30,368 bases of DNA from CAVRTJ01 sp046704825 (GTDB taxonomy: Bacteria; Acidobacteriota; UBA4820; DSQY01): positions 1 to 30,368 of the forward strand of contig JBJKRE010000314.1 in the NCBI GenBank assembly GCA_046704825.1, written 5' to 3'. Every line of letters starts with the position of its first letter. Position 1 is the stretch's first letter. This document shows positions 23,101 to 30,368 of the stretch, in pieces. A program made the translations under genes and the position numbers. Below the pieces are notes generated by a model. It ran no database searches, was not told the origin of the DNA, and saw only the letters and a program-made list of their open reading frames with translations.

Positions 23101-23574
23101 ATGCCGAAGACAGTCCGAATCGCACCGGGTCACCTGGTCACCATTCACTACACGCTCTACGACGAGCAGGGATCGGTCATCGATTCCACTTCCGGCGAAG
23201 AGCCGTACACGTACATCCAGGGCTACGGCCAGGTCGTACCCGGTCTGGAAAAGGCCCTCGCCGGCCTCAAGCCGGGCGACAGGCGCAAGGTCACCGTCGA
23301 TCCCGAAGAGGGCTTCGGCCCCCATGACCCGGCGAAGGTCTTCCAGGAGGCGCGCGACAAGCTCGACGCGGACCTGGAGGTGGGCCACGTGCTTGAGGTG
23401 GAGGTCGACGAGGACCACAGCAGCGAGCTGCTGGTGATCTCCGTCCAGGACGACGCCGTGACCCTGGACGGCAACCACCCGCTCGCGGGCAAACGCCTGG
23501 TGTTCGACGTCCGCGTGGTGTCCGTCAGGCCTGCTACGCTGAAGGAACTCAACAAGGCGCGCAAATCCCGGTGA
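23101..23574 (+). CDS. SlyD-like FKBP-type peptidyl-prolyl isomerase, 157 aa
   Basis: FKBP/SlyD proteins catalyse cis-trans isomerisation of prolyl bonds and act as folding helpers. The split FKBP domain is visible as HLVTIHYTLYDEQGSVIDST, then GYGQVVPGLEKALAGLKPGD and KVTVDPEEGFGPHDP. The insert-in-flap chaperone domain follows, and the FKBP fold closes with NHPLAGKRLVFDVRVVSVR. The His- and Cys-rich metal-binding tail of E. coli SlyD is missing; the protein ends in a short basic tail (NKARKSR). No signal peptide is present, so it is cytoplasmic. Two in-frame ATGs compete, at 23089 and 23101. Neither has an ideal ribosome binding site, and I kept 23101 because it fits the usual family start. 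A compact hairpin follows the stop. Confidence 0.93.
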   Translation: MPKTVRIAPGHLVTIHYTLYDEQGSVIDSTSGEEPYTYIQGYGQVVPGLEKALAGLKPGDRRKVTVDPEEGFGPHDPAKVFQEARDKLDADLEVGHVLEVEVDEDHSSELLVISVQDDAVTLDGNHPLAGKRLVFDVRVVSVRPATLKELNKARKSR

Positions 23575-23579
23575 CGCCT

Positions 23580-23599
23580 TGGACAGGCTGGCCTGTCCA
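23580..23599 (+). terminator. Hairpin directly after the FKBP gene
   Basis: TGGACAGG (23580-23587) and CCTGTCCA (23592-23599) form a perfect 8-bp stem with a 4-nt loop, starting 5 nt after the stop codon. The tail is pyrimidine-rich but has no U-run, so it may be a weak terminator or an RNA-stabilising end. Confidence 0.4.
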
Positions 23600-23781
23600 C
23601 TCGCCGCTTCCGTTCCCGCAACCCATCGTCCCGGAATGCCTCGCTGTAACCGTATGGTTGCACCGAGGTTCCGTCTTGGAAACATCCCCCTCGCCGCCAC
23701 CTCGGCTCACAGTTCAGGCACAGGCCCCTATCCCCCTGCCGTTGCTAACTTTTCATTACGATGTGGGCTCGACGGCAGCTG

Positions 23782-23797
23782 TGGCAATTTTCTTGCA
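23782..23797 (+). promoter_or_regulatory. Sigma-54 (RpoN) promoter before the GGDEF-EAL gene
   Basis: TGGCA (23782-23786) and TTGCA (23793-23797) are 6 nt apart, so the GG and GC pairs have the spacing of the -24/-12 consensus TGGCAC-N5-TTGC. Nearly every conserved base matches. Transcription would begin near 23808, about 80 nt before the chosen start codon. Sigma-54 promoters need an enhancer-binding activator; none is encoded in the window. Apart from this element and the hairpin at 23580, the 313-nt gap 23575-23887 holds nothing I can identify. Confidence 0.7.
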
Positions 23798-23887
23798 ACA
23801 TCGTTCGATCGGCGCAACCCGAGGCCAGCCATATGAAATGCTCGGCGCGGCTTTAAAGCTGCGACCGGACATAGGGTGGAGGACATC

Positions 23888-26332
23888 TTGCCGCTGAAGC
23901 CGACGAAACAGTTCCTGGAGACCGTTCTCAAATGGTGTCCCGGAGCTGTCTGCACATTGGATCGCGACTGGATGGTCACCTACGCCAACGACTCGGCCGG
24001 TGCGATCCTGGACGTCGCTCCCGAAGCCCTGTCGGGAACCCGTTTCCTGGAAAGGATCCTCGACGAGGACCACCCGGACTTCGAGAAGTGCCTCGCCAGG
24101 CTGGACGGCGGCTCCACCGAATCCGTCTCCACCGTGCTGCGTATTCCCAAGACCGGGTCCGGCTGGGGCCGCGTGGAAGTCTCGGTAACCCGGAGCGAAC
24201 ACTCGGGTGATATCGTCTACATCCTCTACATCACGGACATCACCCGGAGGATCGAAACCGAGGACCGCCTGCAGACGCTCTCCAGCGCCGTCGAACACAT
24301 CGACGAATCCGTCGTCATCACGAACAAGGACGGGGTGATCGAATACGTGAACAACGCATTCGAGAGGACCACCGGTTACACGAAGGACGAAGTCCTGGGC
24401 AGGAACCCCCGGATCCTCAAATCGGGAAAGCACGACAAGAACTTCTACAAGTGGATGTGGGACACGATACTCGCCGGGGAGTCCTTTCACGGAACGGTCA
24501 TCAACAGGCGCAAAGACGGCTCGCTCTACTATGAAGAAAAGACCATTTCGCCGCTCATAGACGCGTCTGGAGCGGTGACTCACCACGTGGCCACCGGCAT
24601 GGACGTCACCCACAAAAAGCTCGCCGAAGAGCGCCTCAGGGCCGGCGTCGAGCGGTACGCTCTCTCGGTGAAAGGCGCCAACGACGGCCTCTGGGACTGG
24701 GATTTCCGGACGGGCAACCTTCACCTGTCCGACCGATGGAAGACCATGCTGGGGTTTGCGCGGAGCGAAGTCGGCAATTCGGTGGACGATTGGTTCCGGC
24801 TCGTCCACCCCGACGACCTCGCGGAACTCAAGACACTGATGAAAGCGCACATAGAGGGCACGACCTCGCATTTCGAGCACGAACACCGCATGCGCCACAA
24901 GGACGGCGGTTTCTGCTGGGTTCTGACCCGGGGACTCGTAGTCCGGGACAGCCAGGGAAAGGCCTACAGAATGGCCGGCTCCCAGACCGACATCACGGAT
25001 CGCAAGATGGCCGAGGAGCAGCTCCAGCATGACGCACTCCACGACGCGCTGACAGGCCTGCCCAACAGGACGCTCTTCATGGACAGGCTGGGGCTTGCAA
25101 TCGCTCGGGCCAAGCGGAGCGAATCCTCCCACTTCGCCGTCATGTTCCTGGATCTGGACCGGTTCATGATCATCAACGACAGCCTTGGACACCTTGCAGG
25201 CGACCAGCTCCTGATCGAGCTGGCCAACCGCGTAAAGGCCTGCCTGCGCGCTTCGGATACCGTCGCCAGGCTCAGCGGCGACGAGTTCGCCGTCCTGCTC
25301 GAGAACAGCCGGAGCGACCAGGAGGTCACCCTCTTCGCGGAGAGGATTCAGTCCTGTCTGGCGGAGCCGTTCCAGATCGGGTCTAGGGAGGTCTTCTCCT
25401 CCGCCAGCATCGGGATCGCCAAGTACAACGACGCGTACAACCGGTCCGAAGAGATGGTCAGGGACGCCGATACGGCCATGTATCACGCCAAGAACCACGG
25501 CCGCGCGCACTATACGGTTTTCTCTCCGAACATGCATTCGCGGGCCCTCCAGATACTGGACCTCGAAACCAGCCTCCGCCATGCCATGGAATCGAACCAG
25601 CTCACGGTCCACTACCAGCCCATCGTGTCGCTCAGGACGCGCAGGATCACCGGGTTCGAGGCGCTTTCCCGCTGGCCCCACAACGAGCGGGGCTTCATAT
25701 CGCCGGAGGAGTTCATCCCCCTGGCCGAAGAGACCGGGCTCATCAACGCCATAGGTCTGCGGGTGCTCCGCCGGGCCTGCCTGTACCTCAAGTCCGTCCA
25801 ACGGCGCTTCAGGGGAAGCCCCGCCATCACCATGAGCGTGAACATATCGGGCGTCCAGTTCATGCGGCCGGAACTCATGGGGCAGGTGGACCTCATGCTC
25901 CGCGAATACGGAATAGATCCGGCCACCCTGAAGCTGGAGATCACCGAGAGTGTAATCATAGAACACGCCGAATTCGCCCGCGAGATGATCCAGCAGATGA
26001 AATCTCAGCGGATCCACCTGAGCATCGACGATTTCGGCACCGGCTACTCCTCGCTCAGGAGCCTTCGGAGCTACCCGATCGACACGGTCAAGATCGATCA
26101 GTCCTTCGTGCGTACCATGTGCGACAACGAGGACAGCCACGAAATCGTCCGGACCACCGTCGACATGGCCCACAAGCTCCACATGGAAGTGGTGGCGGAG
26201 GGGGTGGAGACCAGGCGGCAGCTCGACCTTCTGCATGCCATGGACTGCGACTACGGGCAGGGCTTCTACTTCGCCCGGCCCATGCCCGAGGATGACGCCG
26301 ACACGCTTCTGGCCCGTCGACCGCGGTGGTGA
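23888..26332 (+). CDS. Triple-PAS GGDEF-EAL cyclic-di-GMP turnover protein, 814 aa
   Basis: The protein has three PAS sensor domains (~10-120, ~130-245, ~255-380), then GGDEF (~385-545) and EAL (~560-805). The diguanylate cyclase signature reads ARLSGDEFAVLL (~463), an SGDEF variant, and the product-inhibition site RxxD is present as RASD five residues before it. The phosphodiesterase domain has the EAL triad in GFEALSRWPH (~590), LEITESVII, IDDFGTGYSSLRSL (~714), VKIDQSF and VAEGVET, so hydrolysis looks intact. No membrane segment is visible, so it is cytoplasmic. The PAS domains probably bind a cofactor or small ligand. I chose TTG at 23888 because GGAGG lies 5 nt upstream; the GTG at 23876 lacks a ribosome binding site and would add only four residues. 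Expression is probably sigma-54 dependent. Confidence 0.94.
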   Translation: MPLKPTKQFLETVLKWCPGAVCTLDRDWMVTYANDSAGAILDVAPEALSGTRFLERILDEDHPDFEKCLARLDGGSTESVSTVLRIPKTGSGWGRVEVSVTRSEHSGDIVYILYITDITRRIETEDRLQTLSSAVEHIDESVVITNKDGVIEYVNNAFERTTGYTKDEVLGRNPRILKSGKHDKNFYKWMWDTILAGESFHGTVINRRKDGSLYYEEKTISPLIDASGAVTHHVATGMDVTHKKLAEERLRAGVERYALSVKGANDGLWDWDFRTGNLHLSDRWKTMLGFARSEVGNSVDDWFRLVHPDDLAELKTLMKAHIEGTTSHFEHEHRMRHKDGGFCWVLTRGLVVRDSQGKAYRMAGSQTDITDRKMAEEQLQHDALHDALTGLPNRTLFMDRLGLAIARAKRSESSHFAVMFLDLDRFMIINDSLGHLAGDQLLIELANRVKACLRASDTVARLSGDEFAVLLENSRSDQEVTLFAERIQSCLAEPFQIGSREVFSSASIGIAKYNDAYNRSEEMVRDADTAMYHAKNHGRAHYTVFSPNMHSRALQILDLETSLRHAMESNQLTVHYQPIVSLRTRRITGFEALSRWPHNERGFISPEEFIPLAEETGLINAIGLRVLRRACLYLKSVQRRFRGSPAITMSVNISGVQFMRPELMGQVDLMLREYGIDPATLKLEITESVIIEHAEFAREMIQQMKSQRIHLSIDDFGTGYSSLRSLRSYPIDTVKIDQSFVRTMCDNEDSHEIVRTTVDMAHKLHMEVVAEGVETRRQLDLLHAMDCDYGQGFYFARPMPEDDADTLLARRPRW

Positions 26333-26334
26333 CT

Positions 26335-26358
26335 CCTACGCCGATTGCGTAGGGTCTC
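26335..26358 (+). terminator. Probable terminator after the GGDEF-EAL gene
   Basis: CCTACGC (26335-26341) and GCGTAGG (26347-26353) form a perfect 7-bp stem with a 5-nt loop, two bases after the stop codon. A T/C-rich tail (GTCTCTTCC) follows. The remaining gap up to 26550 shows no convincing promoter. Confidence 0.5.
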
Positions 26359-26550
26359 TTCCGGGCGAAATCACCGCTTACGGGATTCATACTCCATCGG
26401 AAGGCAACTTTCCCTTTCAGACACCGTAAAGCCATCAGTAGGACGCGGGCCGTGGGGACGGCTCTGTCCCGAGGGTCAGGCAGGACCGCGCTGGAAGGGA
26501 GCGGTTCGGAAAGTCATTTCTTGCAGCATTGCAAACAGGAGGAAAAGGGA

Positions 26551-28434
26551 ATGAAGGCATTCGCTCGAACGTGCTGTATGGCGGCGGCAGTCGCCGCGCT
26601 GGCCACGGTCACCGTAATGGGGGCGGACCGGACCGATATCCCGGAGCGCTACACCTGGAATCTGGCCGACATCTACCCGTCCGCGGAGGCGTGGACAAAG
26701 GCAAGGGCCGACGTGGAGAAGCGGATCGGCGACCTTGCACCCTTCGAGGGGCACCTCGGAGACTCTCCGCGAATCCTGGTCGAGGCGCTTCGGACCCAGG
26801 AGAAGCTCGAAAAGGACATGTACAGGGTCTATGCATACGCGAGTATGCTGAGCGATCAGGACACACGGGATTCGGAGCACCTGGCCATGAAGCAGAGCGC
26901 CGAGGAACTGGCGACCGCCTACGGGACGGCCGCGTCCTACATTCAGCCCGAGATCCTCTCGCTGGACGCCGAGACCATCCGCCGATACATGGCCGCCGAG
27001 CCCGGACTCGGAATCTACAAACCTTACCTGGACGACATGCTGCGTATGAAGGCCCACACCCTGACGCCCGACCAGGAGCAGATCGTCGCCCGCGCCGGGG
27101 CGGTCGCCGTTGCGCCCGGTGCCATATACAAGATATTCACGGCCGCCGACATGCCGCGGCCCGAGGTCACCCTTTCCACGGGCGAAACGGTTCGCCTTGA
27201 CGCCGCGGGATACGCCAGATACCGATCCTCCAAGGACCGGGCCGACCGCGACAAGGTCTTCAAGGCCTTCTGGCAGGGTTACGAAGGTTGCCGGCGTACG
27301 CTGGGCACCACCCTTTATTCGCACGTCAAGGCCCACATCTTCAACAAGGACGTGCGGCACTACGACAGTTCGCTCGCGGCGTCTCTGGACGCCAACAATA
27401 TCCCCGTTGCCGTGTACACCCGCCTCATCGAGGACGTGCACGACAACCTGCCTACCCTGCACCGCTACCTCAGGCTGCGCCAGCGCATGATGCACCTGGA
27501 CCAGCTCAGGTACGAGGATCTCTACGCGCCCATCGTCAGCGAGGTGGATATCACCTACACGCCCGACCAGGCCATGGATCTGGTCCTGAAGGCCGTCGCC
27601 CCTCTGGGCGCCTCTTACACGAAGGCTCTCAGGAAAGGCTTCGACAGCCGCTGGGTGGATTTCTACCCGAGCGCCGGCAAACGCTCCGGAGCATACAGCA
27701 CGGGCATCGTCTACGACGTCCACCCCTATCAGCTCCTGAACTTCAACGGCCGCTACGACGACGTTTCGACCCTGGCCCACGAGTCCGGCCACTCCATGCA
27801 CAGCTACCTTTCGAACAGTAACCAGACATTCGCGAACGCACACTACGCAACATTTGTGGCCGAGGTGGCCTCGACTCTCAACGAGAACCTGCTGTTCCAT
27901 TACATGATGGACCACACCACGGACAAGGCCGTGCGGCTCTACATCCTGGGCGAGCACCTCGAGGGATACCGGCAGACGCTGTTCCGGCAGACCCTGTTCG
28001 CCGAGTTCGAGATGCGCATCCATGAAATGGCCGAAAAGGGGCAGCCCCTGACGGGCGATTCCATGAGCAAGCTCTACCTCGATCTGCTCAGAACCTACTA
28101 CGGCCACGAGGACGGTGTCTGCAAGATCGACGAACTCTACGGCAACGAGTGGGCGTACATCCCGCACTTCTACCGGAACTTCTATGTTTACCAGTACGCC
28201 ACGAGTCTCACCGCTTCCACCGCGCTGGCCAACCGGATCCGGGCCGAGGCGCCCTCCATCCGAACCCGCGACGCCTACCTAACCATGTTGTCATCCGGAT
28301 CCGTAAAGTACCCCGTCGACCTTCTGAAGGACGCTGGCGTGGACATGACAACCAGCCTTCCCTTCGACGAAGCCGTTAAGGAAATGAACCGGACCATGGA
28401 CCAGATCGAAGCCATTCTGGACGGGAAAGCGTAA
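26551..28434 (+). CDS. Exported M3-family oligoendopeptidase F, 627 aa
   Basis: PepF-type enzymes are zinc metallopeptidases that cut short peptides. An N-terminal signal sequence (KAFARTCCMAAAVAALATVTVMGA, quoted residues 2-20 being the hydrophobic core) precedes the mature start near DRTDIPERYTWNLADIYPS, the usual PepF beginning. The zinc site is STLAHESGHSMHSYL (HExxH, ~410), with the third ligand in FVAEVASTLNENLL about 25 residues later. The C-terminal NFYVYQYATSLTASTALANR and MLSSGSVKYPVDLLKDAG are characteristic of the family. Most PepF proteins are cytoplasmic; export here suggests peptide digestion in the periplasm, perhaps alongside the M16 peptidase. The ATG at 26551 has AGGAGG 8 nt upstream. 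A short TTGCA-GCAT-TGCAA inverted repeat (26521-26534) lies just before the ribosome binding site. A clear terminator follows. Confidence 0.95.
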   Translation: MKAFARTCCMAAAVAALATVTVMGADRTDIPERYTWNLADIYPSAEAWTKARADVEKRIGDLAPFEGHLGDSPRILVEALRTQEKLEKDMYRVYAYASMLSDQDTRDSEHLAMKQSAEELATAYGTAASYIQPEILSLDAETIRRYMAAEPGLGIYKPYLDDMLRMKAHTLTPDQEQIVARAGAVAVAPGAIYKIFTAADMPRPEVTLSTGETVRLDAAGYARYRSSKDRADRDKVFKAFWQGYEGCRRTLGTTLYSHVKAHIFNKDVRHYDSSLAASLDANNIPVAVYTRLIEDVHDNLPTLHRYLRLRQRMMHLDQLRYEDLYAPIVSEVDITYTPDQAMDLVLKAVAPLGASYTKALRKGFDSRWVDFYPSAGKRSGAYSTGIVYDVHPYQLLNFNGRYDDVSTLAHESGHSMHSYLSNSNQTFANAHYATFVAEVASTLNENLLFHYMMDHTTDKAVRLYILGEHLEGYRQTLFRQTLFAEFEMRIHEMAEKGQPLTGDSMSKLYLDLLRTYYGHEDGVCKIDELYGNEWAYIPHFYRNFYVYQYATSLTASTALANRIRAEAPSIRTRDAYLTMLSSGSVKYPVDLLKDAGVDMTTSLPFDEAVKEMNRTMDQIEAILDGKA

Positions 28435-28458
28435 CATCGATCACTGCCCGTAACTTTC

Positions 28459-28483
28459 GGGGGCCTCTCCGGGGCCCCCTTCT
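28459..28483 (+). terminator. Rho-independent terminator after the M3 peptidase gene
   Basis: GGGGGCC (28459-28465) pairs with GGCCCCC (28473-28479) across a 7-nt loop, followed by a T-rich tail (TTCTCAATTT). It lies ~25 nt after the TAA stop. Confidence 0.75.
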
Positions 28484-28522
28484 CAATTTGCATCCCGACA
28501 GTCCGCGAACCAACGCGCGCGA

Positions 28523-28551
28523 TTGACTCGGCGTCCGCCCTCGACTATGGT
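28523..28551 (+). promoter_or_regulatory. Promoter of the ATP-grasp gene at 28690
   Basis: TTGACT (28523-28528) and TATGGT (28546-28551) are exactly 17 nt apart, 9 of 12 consensus bases. The leader would be ~130 nt. Together with the terminator just upstream, it marks the ATP-grasp gene as its own transcription unit. Confidence 0.6.
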
Positions 28552-28689
28552 AAGTAACCTGCGTAAGTGCGGTCCCCTGGATGGGCCCGCCTCAAGGGGG
28601 AGAGACAACAACGAACCGCGGCGCGGCCCCCCCTCGGCCGTATCCGGTATGACGGGCATGCAGGACCGCCCTGCGGAATTCGAGGCGTT

Positions 28690-29955
28690 ATGACAACGGA
28701 ACCGGACAAGCCCTGGAGCGACGAGGAACTGAAAAAACGGGGGGTCGGATACAAAGACAAGGCCCTGTGGGTCGTCAACCACCCCTACAGACTTTCCGAC
28801 GGAGATCTGCGGCGGATGGCCCTCGGAGTCGCGGCGGTCTGGGAGGGAGCAGAGCAGGTCACCGGAGCTTTCGCTCAGGACGAACGGTTGCGGAGTCTCT
28901 TCGGCTACGGACCTCTCCAGACGCAGTGCATCCTCAAAGACCCCGGTTACAGACCTTCGATCCCCCTGGGACGCATGGACGCCTTCATGGTGAACGGCGA
29001 GCCCAGGTTCATGGAATTCAACACGGACGGGACGGCCGGGTGGCATTATGCCTCGGCGCTCACGGCCCTCTGGCGGGAGCACGAGGGCCTTGCCCCCGCG
29101 TCGCCGTCCCTCGACCACCGTCTGCTGGCCACAATCCTGGACTGCTACCATCATTGGAGCGGCCCCCGGAATGATCCGACCAGAATCGCCATCGTCGACT
29201 GGGACACGGTAGGGACACTTCCCGAGCAGCGAGCGCTGGCTTCCGCCTTCAGCGCCGCGGGTGTCCCCGCCTCAATCGAGGACCCCAGGGGCCTCCGCCT
29301 CGTCTCCGGTCGACTCGAAGGTTCTGCGGGACCCATCGACGTTGTCTACCGCCGCCTGGTGAGCGAGGAGGCCTTCGCAAGGGCCGCGGAGATCCGCCCC
29401 TTCCTGGAGGCCTACCTGTCCGGTGCCGCGTGTTTCGTGGGCGGCTTCAGGACCGATCCCGCCTGGAGCAAACTGCTCTTCGTGGTCCTTTCGGATCCGG
29501 CCTACGCGGACCTTTTTCCCGCGCGCCTCAAGGCTGACCTCGAGAGGTACGTGCCCTGGACTCGAACCCTCACCGAAAGCACCGTCGAATACGAGGGAGC
29601 CCGCGCCGACCTTGCCAGGCTCCTCCTCGACCGCCAGGAGGAGTTCATCGTCAAGCCCACGCGGAGCTACGAAGGTCGCGGGCTCCTCGCAGGCCCCTAC
29701 TGCTCGCGGGAGGCCTGGGAGGCGGGTGTCAGGAAGGGGCTGCAGACGGGGGGATACGTGGTCCAGGCGTTTCTCCGCCCGGACTCTACGGACGTTCCCG
29801 GCCTGGGCCGCTCTTTCGTCCAGGCCGGTGCCTACGTCCTGAAAGGCCGCCTTGCCGGCTTCCTGCCTCGCATAAGCCCCACCGAACTCATCATGCCCGG
29901 CGTATCCGAATACTACTGTCCCGTTGGCGTGGACGTACCCTGGCCCGGGACGTGA
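28690..29955 (+). CDS. Glutathionylspermidine-synthase-like (circularly permuted) ATP-grasp protein, 421 aa
   Basis: The central segment IPLGRMDAFMVNGEPRFMEF, continuing NTDGTAGWHYASAL (~95-125), resembles the Arg/Asp and Glu/Asn metal- and substrate-binding region of glutathionylspermidine synthase and related circularly permuted ATP-grasp proteins. A second block, EEFIVKPTRSYEGRGLLAGP (~318-337), carries the ATP-binding Lys and Gly-rich loop that these proteins place late in the chain. YVVQAFLRP follows. It has no amidase domain, so it is not the bifunctional E. coli Gsp type. The likely chemistry is ATP-dependent amide-bond formation; acceptor and donor are unknown. The ATG at 28690 has GAGG 4 nt upstream; the frame opens at 28567, but that part contains the predicted leader. 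No neighbouring gene suggests a pathway. A 14-bp palindrome (CACCCGGCCGGGTG, 29964-29977) lies just after the stop. Confidence 0.75.
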   Translation: MTTEPDKPWSDEELKKRGVGYKDKALWVVNHPYRLSDGDLRRMALGVAAVWEGAEQVTGAFAQDERLRSLFGYGPLQTQCILKDPGYRPSIPLGRMDAFMVNGEPRFMEFNTDGTAGWHYASALTALWREHEGLAPASPSLDHRLLATILDCYHHWSGPRNDPTRIAIVDWDTVGTLPEQRALASAFSAAGVPASIEDPRGLRLVSGRLEGSAGPIDVVYRRLVSEEAFARAAEIRPFLEAYLSGAACFVGGFRTDPAWSKLLFVVLSDPAYADLFPARLKADLERYVPWTRTLTESTVEYEGARADLARLLLDRQEEFIVKPTRSYEGRGLLAGPYCSREAWEAGVRKGLQTGGYVVQAFLRPDSTDVPGLGRSFVQAGAYVLKGRLAGFLPRISPTELIMPGVSEYYCPVGVDVPWPGT

Positions 29956-30189
29956 CACCGCCCCACCCGGCCGGGTGTTCAACGACCCACCCTGTCCGGG
30001 AACGCCCGAATTGCCGCCCCTGGACGTCGCGCCGGCCCCCGCCCGCTTTGAGCGGACGGCCAGCATCGGGATATCCCCCGGCGACCACCTCGCCCGGCGC
30101 CGCCGCCGTCCGGGTCCATTCACCTGTCTGGAAGACTCACCCGACGTAGGACGTGAGTAAGGGCCGCCGGCGAAGGTGCGGCCCCGAAG

Positions 30190-30368
30190 TACAAGTGTTA
30201 TATCTGGTTCGTCGGCATGACTCTCTACCAGAGGATCTACGCCACCCGCGACCTCCAGACCGCCAGGCGCGCATGGTACATGGCCGGCCTTCTCGAGTGG
30301 CCCGTCATGGCTTTCCCCGGCGTGGTTCTGGGCATGTTCTCGGGGGTTGTTTTCCCTGCCGTGGAGGC
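30190..30368 (+). pseudogene. 5'-truncated sodium:solute symporter (SSS family) fragment, running off the window
   Basis: From about 30190 one frame reads YKCYIWFVGMTLYQRIYATR and continues DLQTARRAWYMAGLLEWPVM with a following hydrophobic stretch. This resembles an internal helix-loop-helix of SSS transporters, which normally follows 200 or more residues of earlier helices. Here an in-frame TGA stands at 30154-30156, and the preceding 200 bases (29956-30156) encode nothing transporter-like in any frame. The first ATG is at 30217, inside the conserved segment and without a ribosome binding site. I therefore read it as a gene missing its 5' part through deletion, rearrangement or assembly error. 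It could instead be a short divergent protein; the 3' end is not visible. Confidence 0.5.

Noticed and set aside
23756..26236. An 826-codon minus-strand open frame opposite the GGDEF-EAL gene
   Set aside because: Same cause: the plus strand carries a complete, recognisable PAS-GGDEF-EAL protein, and the shadow is His/Val/Glu-rich without domain motifs.

Overview
This is a GC-rich (roughly two thirds G+C) bacterial chromosomal segment with dense coding on both strands. I found no rRNA, tRNA, CRISPR array, phage gene or insertion sequence. The exported thioredoxin and peptidases, the GGDEF-EAL regulator, the sigma-54-type promoter and the RimK/GNAT-C39 pair suggest a Gram-negative bacterium, perhaps Desulfobacterota-like. 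That placement is inference; the window has no phylogenetic marker strong enough to fix it.

Layout. (1) 35-9508, minus strand: a GlgE-pathway alpha-glucan operon in the order glgE, treS-mak, malQ::glgB. TreS makes maltose from trehalose, maltokinase phosphorylates it, GlgE polymerises the maltose 1-phosphate, and a single fused MalQ-GlgB protein rearranges and branches the glucan. The treS-mak gene carries an in-frame TAG that separates the kinase N-lobe from its catalytic C-lobe. The operon has a good sigma-70-type promoter at 9684-9713. (2) 9778-12494, minus strand: an AGCS sodium/amino-acid symporter with an extra soluble insert and its own near-consensus promoter, then an orphan REC-PAS response regulator. 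(3) 12657-18939, plus strand: msrB with a DipZ-like thioredoxin, a two-domain exported M16 peptidase ending in a strong terminator, and a DHA2-type MFS exporter. (4) 19148-20146, plus strand: glyceraldehyde-3-phosphate dehydrogenase, ending 10 bp from a convergent minus-strand pair.

(5) 20157-22843, minus strand: a two-gene unit encoding a GNAT acetyltransferase fused to a C39-like cysteine peptidase, followed by a RimK-like ATP-grasp ligase with an extra N-terminal domain. This is the best candidate for an uncharacterised system, probably peptide or amide modification. (6) 23101-28434, plus strand: an SlyD-like FKBP isomerase, a triple-PAS GGDEF-EAL protein preceded by a near-perfect sigma-54 promoter, and an exported M3 oligoendopeptidase with a clear terminator. 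(7) 28690-29955, plus strand: a glutathionylspermidine-synthase-like (circularly permuted) ATP-grasp protein behind a good promoter. (8) 30190-30368: the middle of a sodium:solute symporter gene with no recognisable 5' part, running off the window.

Two points deserve most attention: the broken maltokinase inside an otherwise intact GlgE operon, and the GNAT-C39/ATP-grasp pair.
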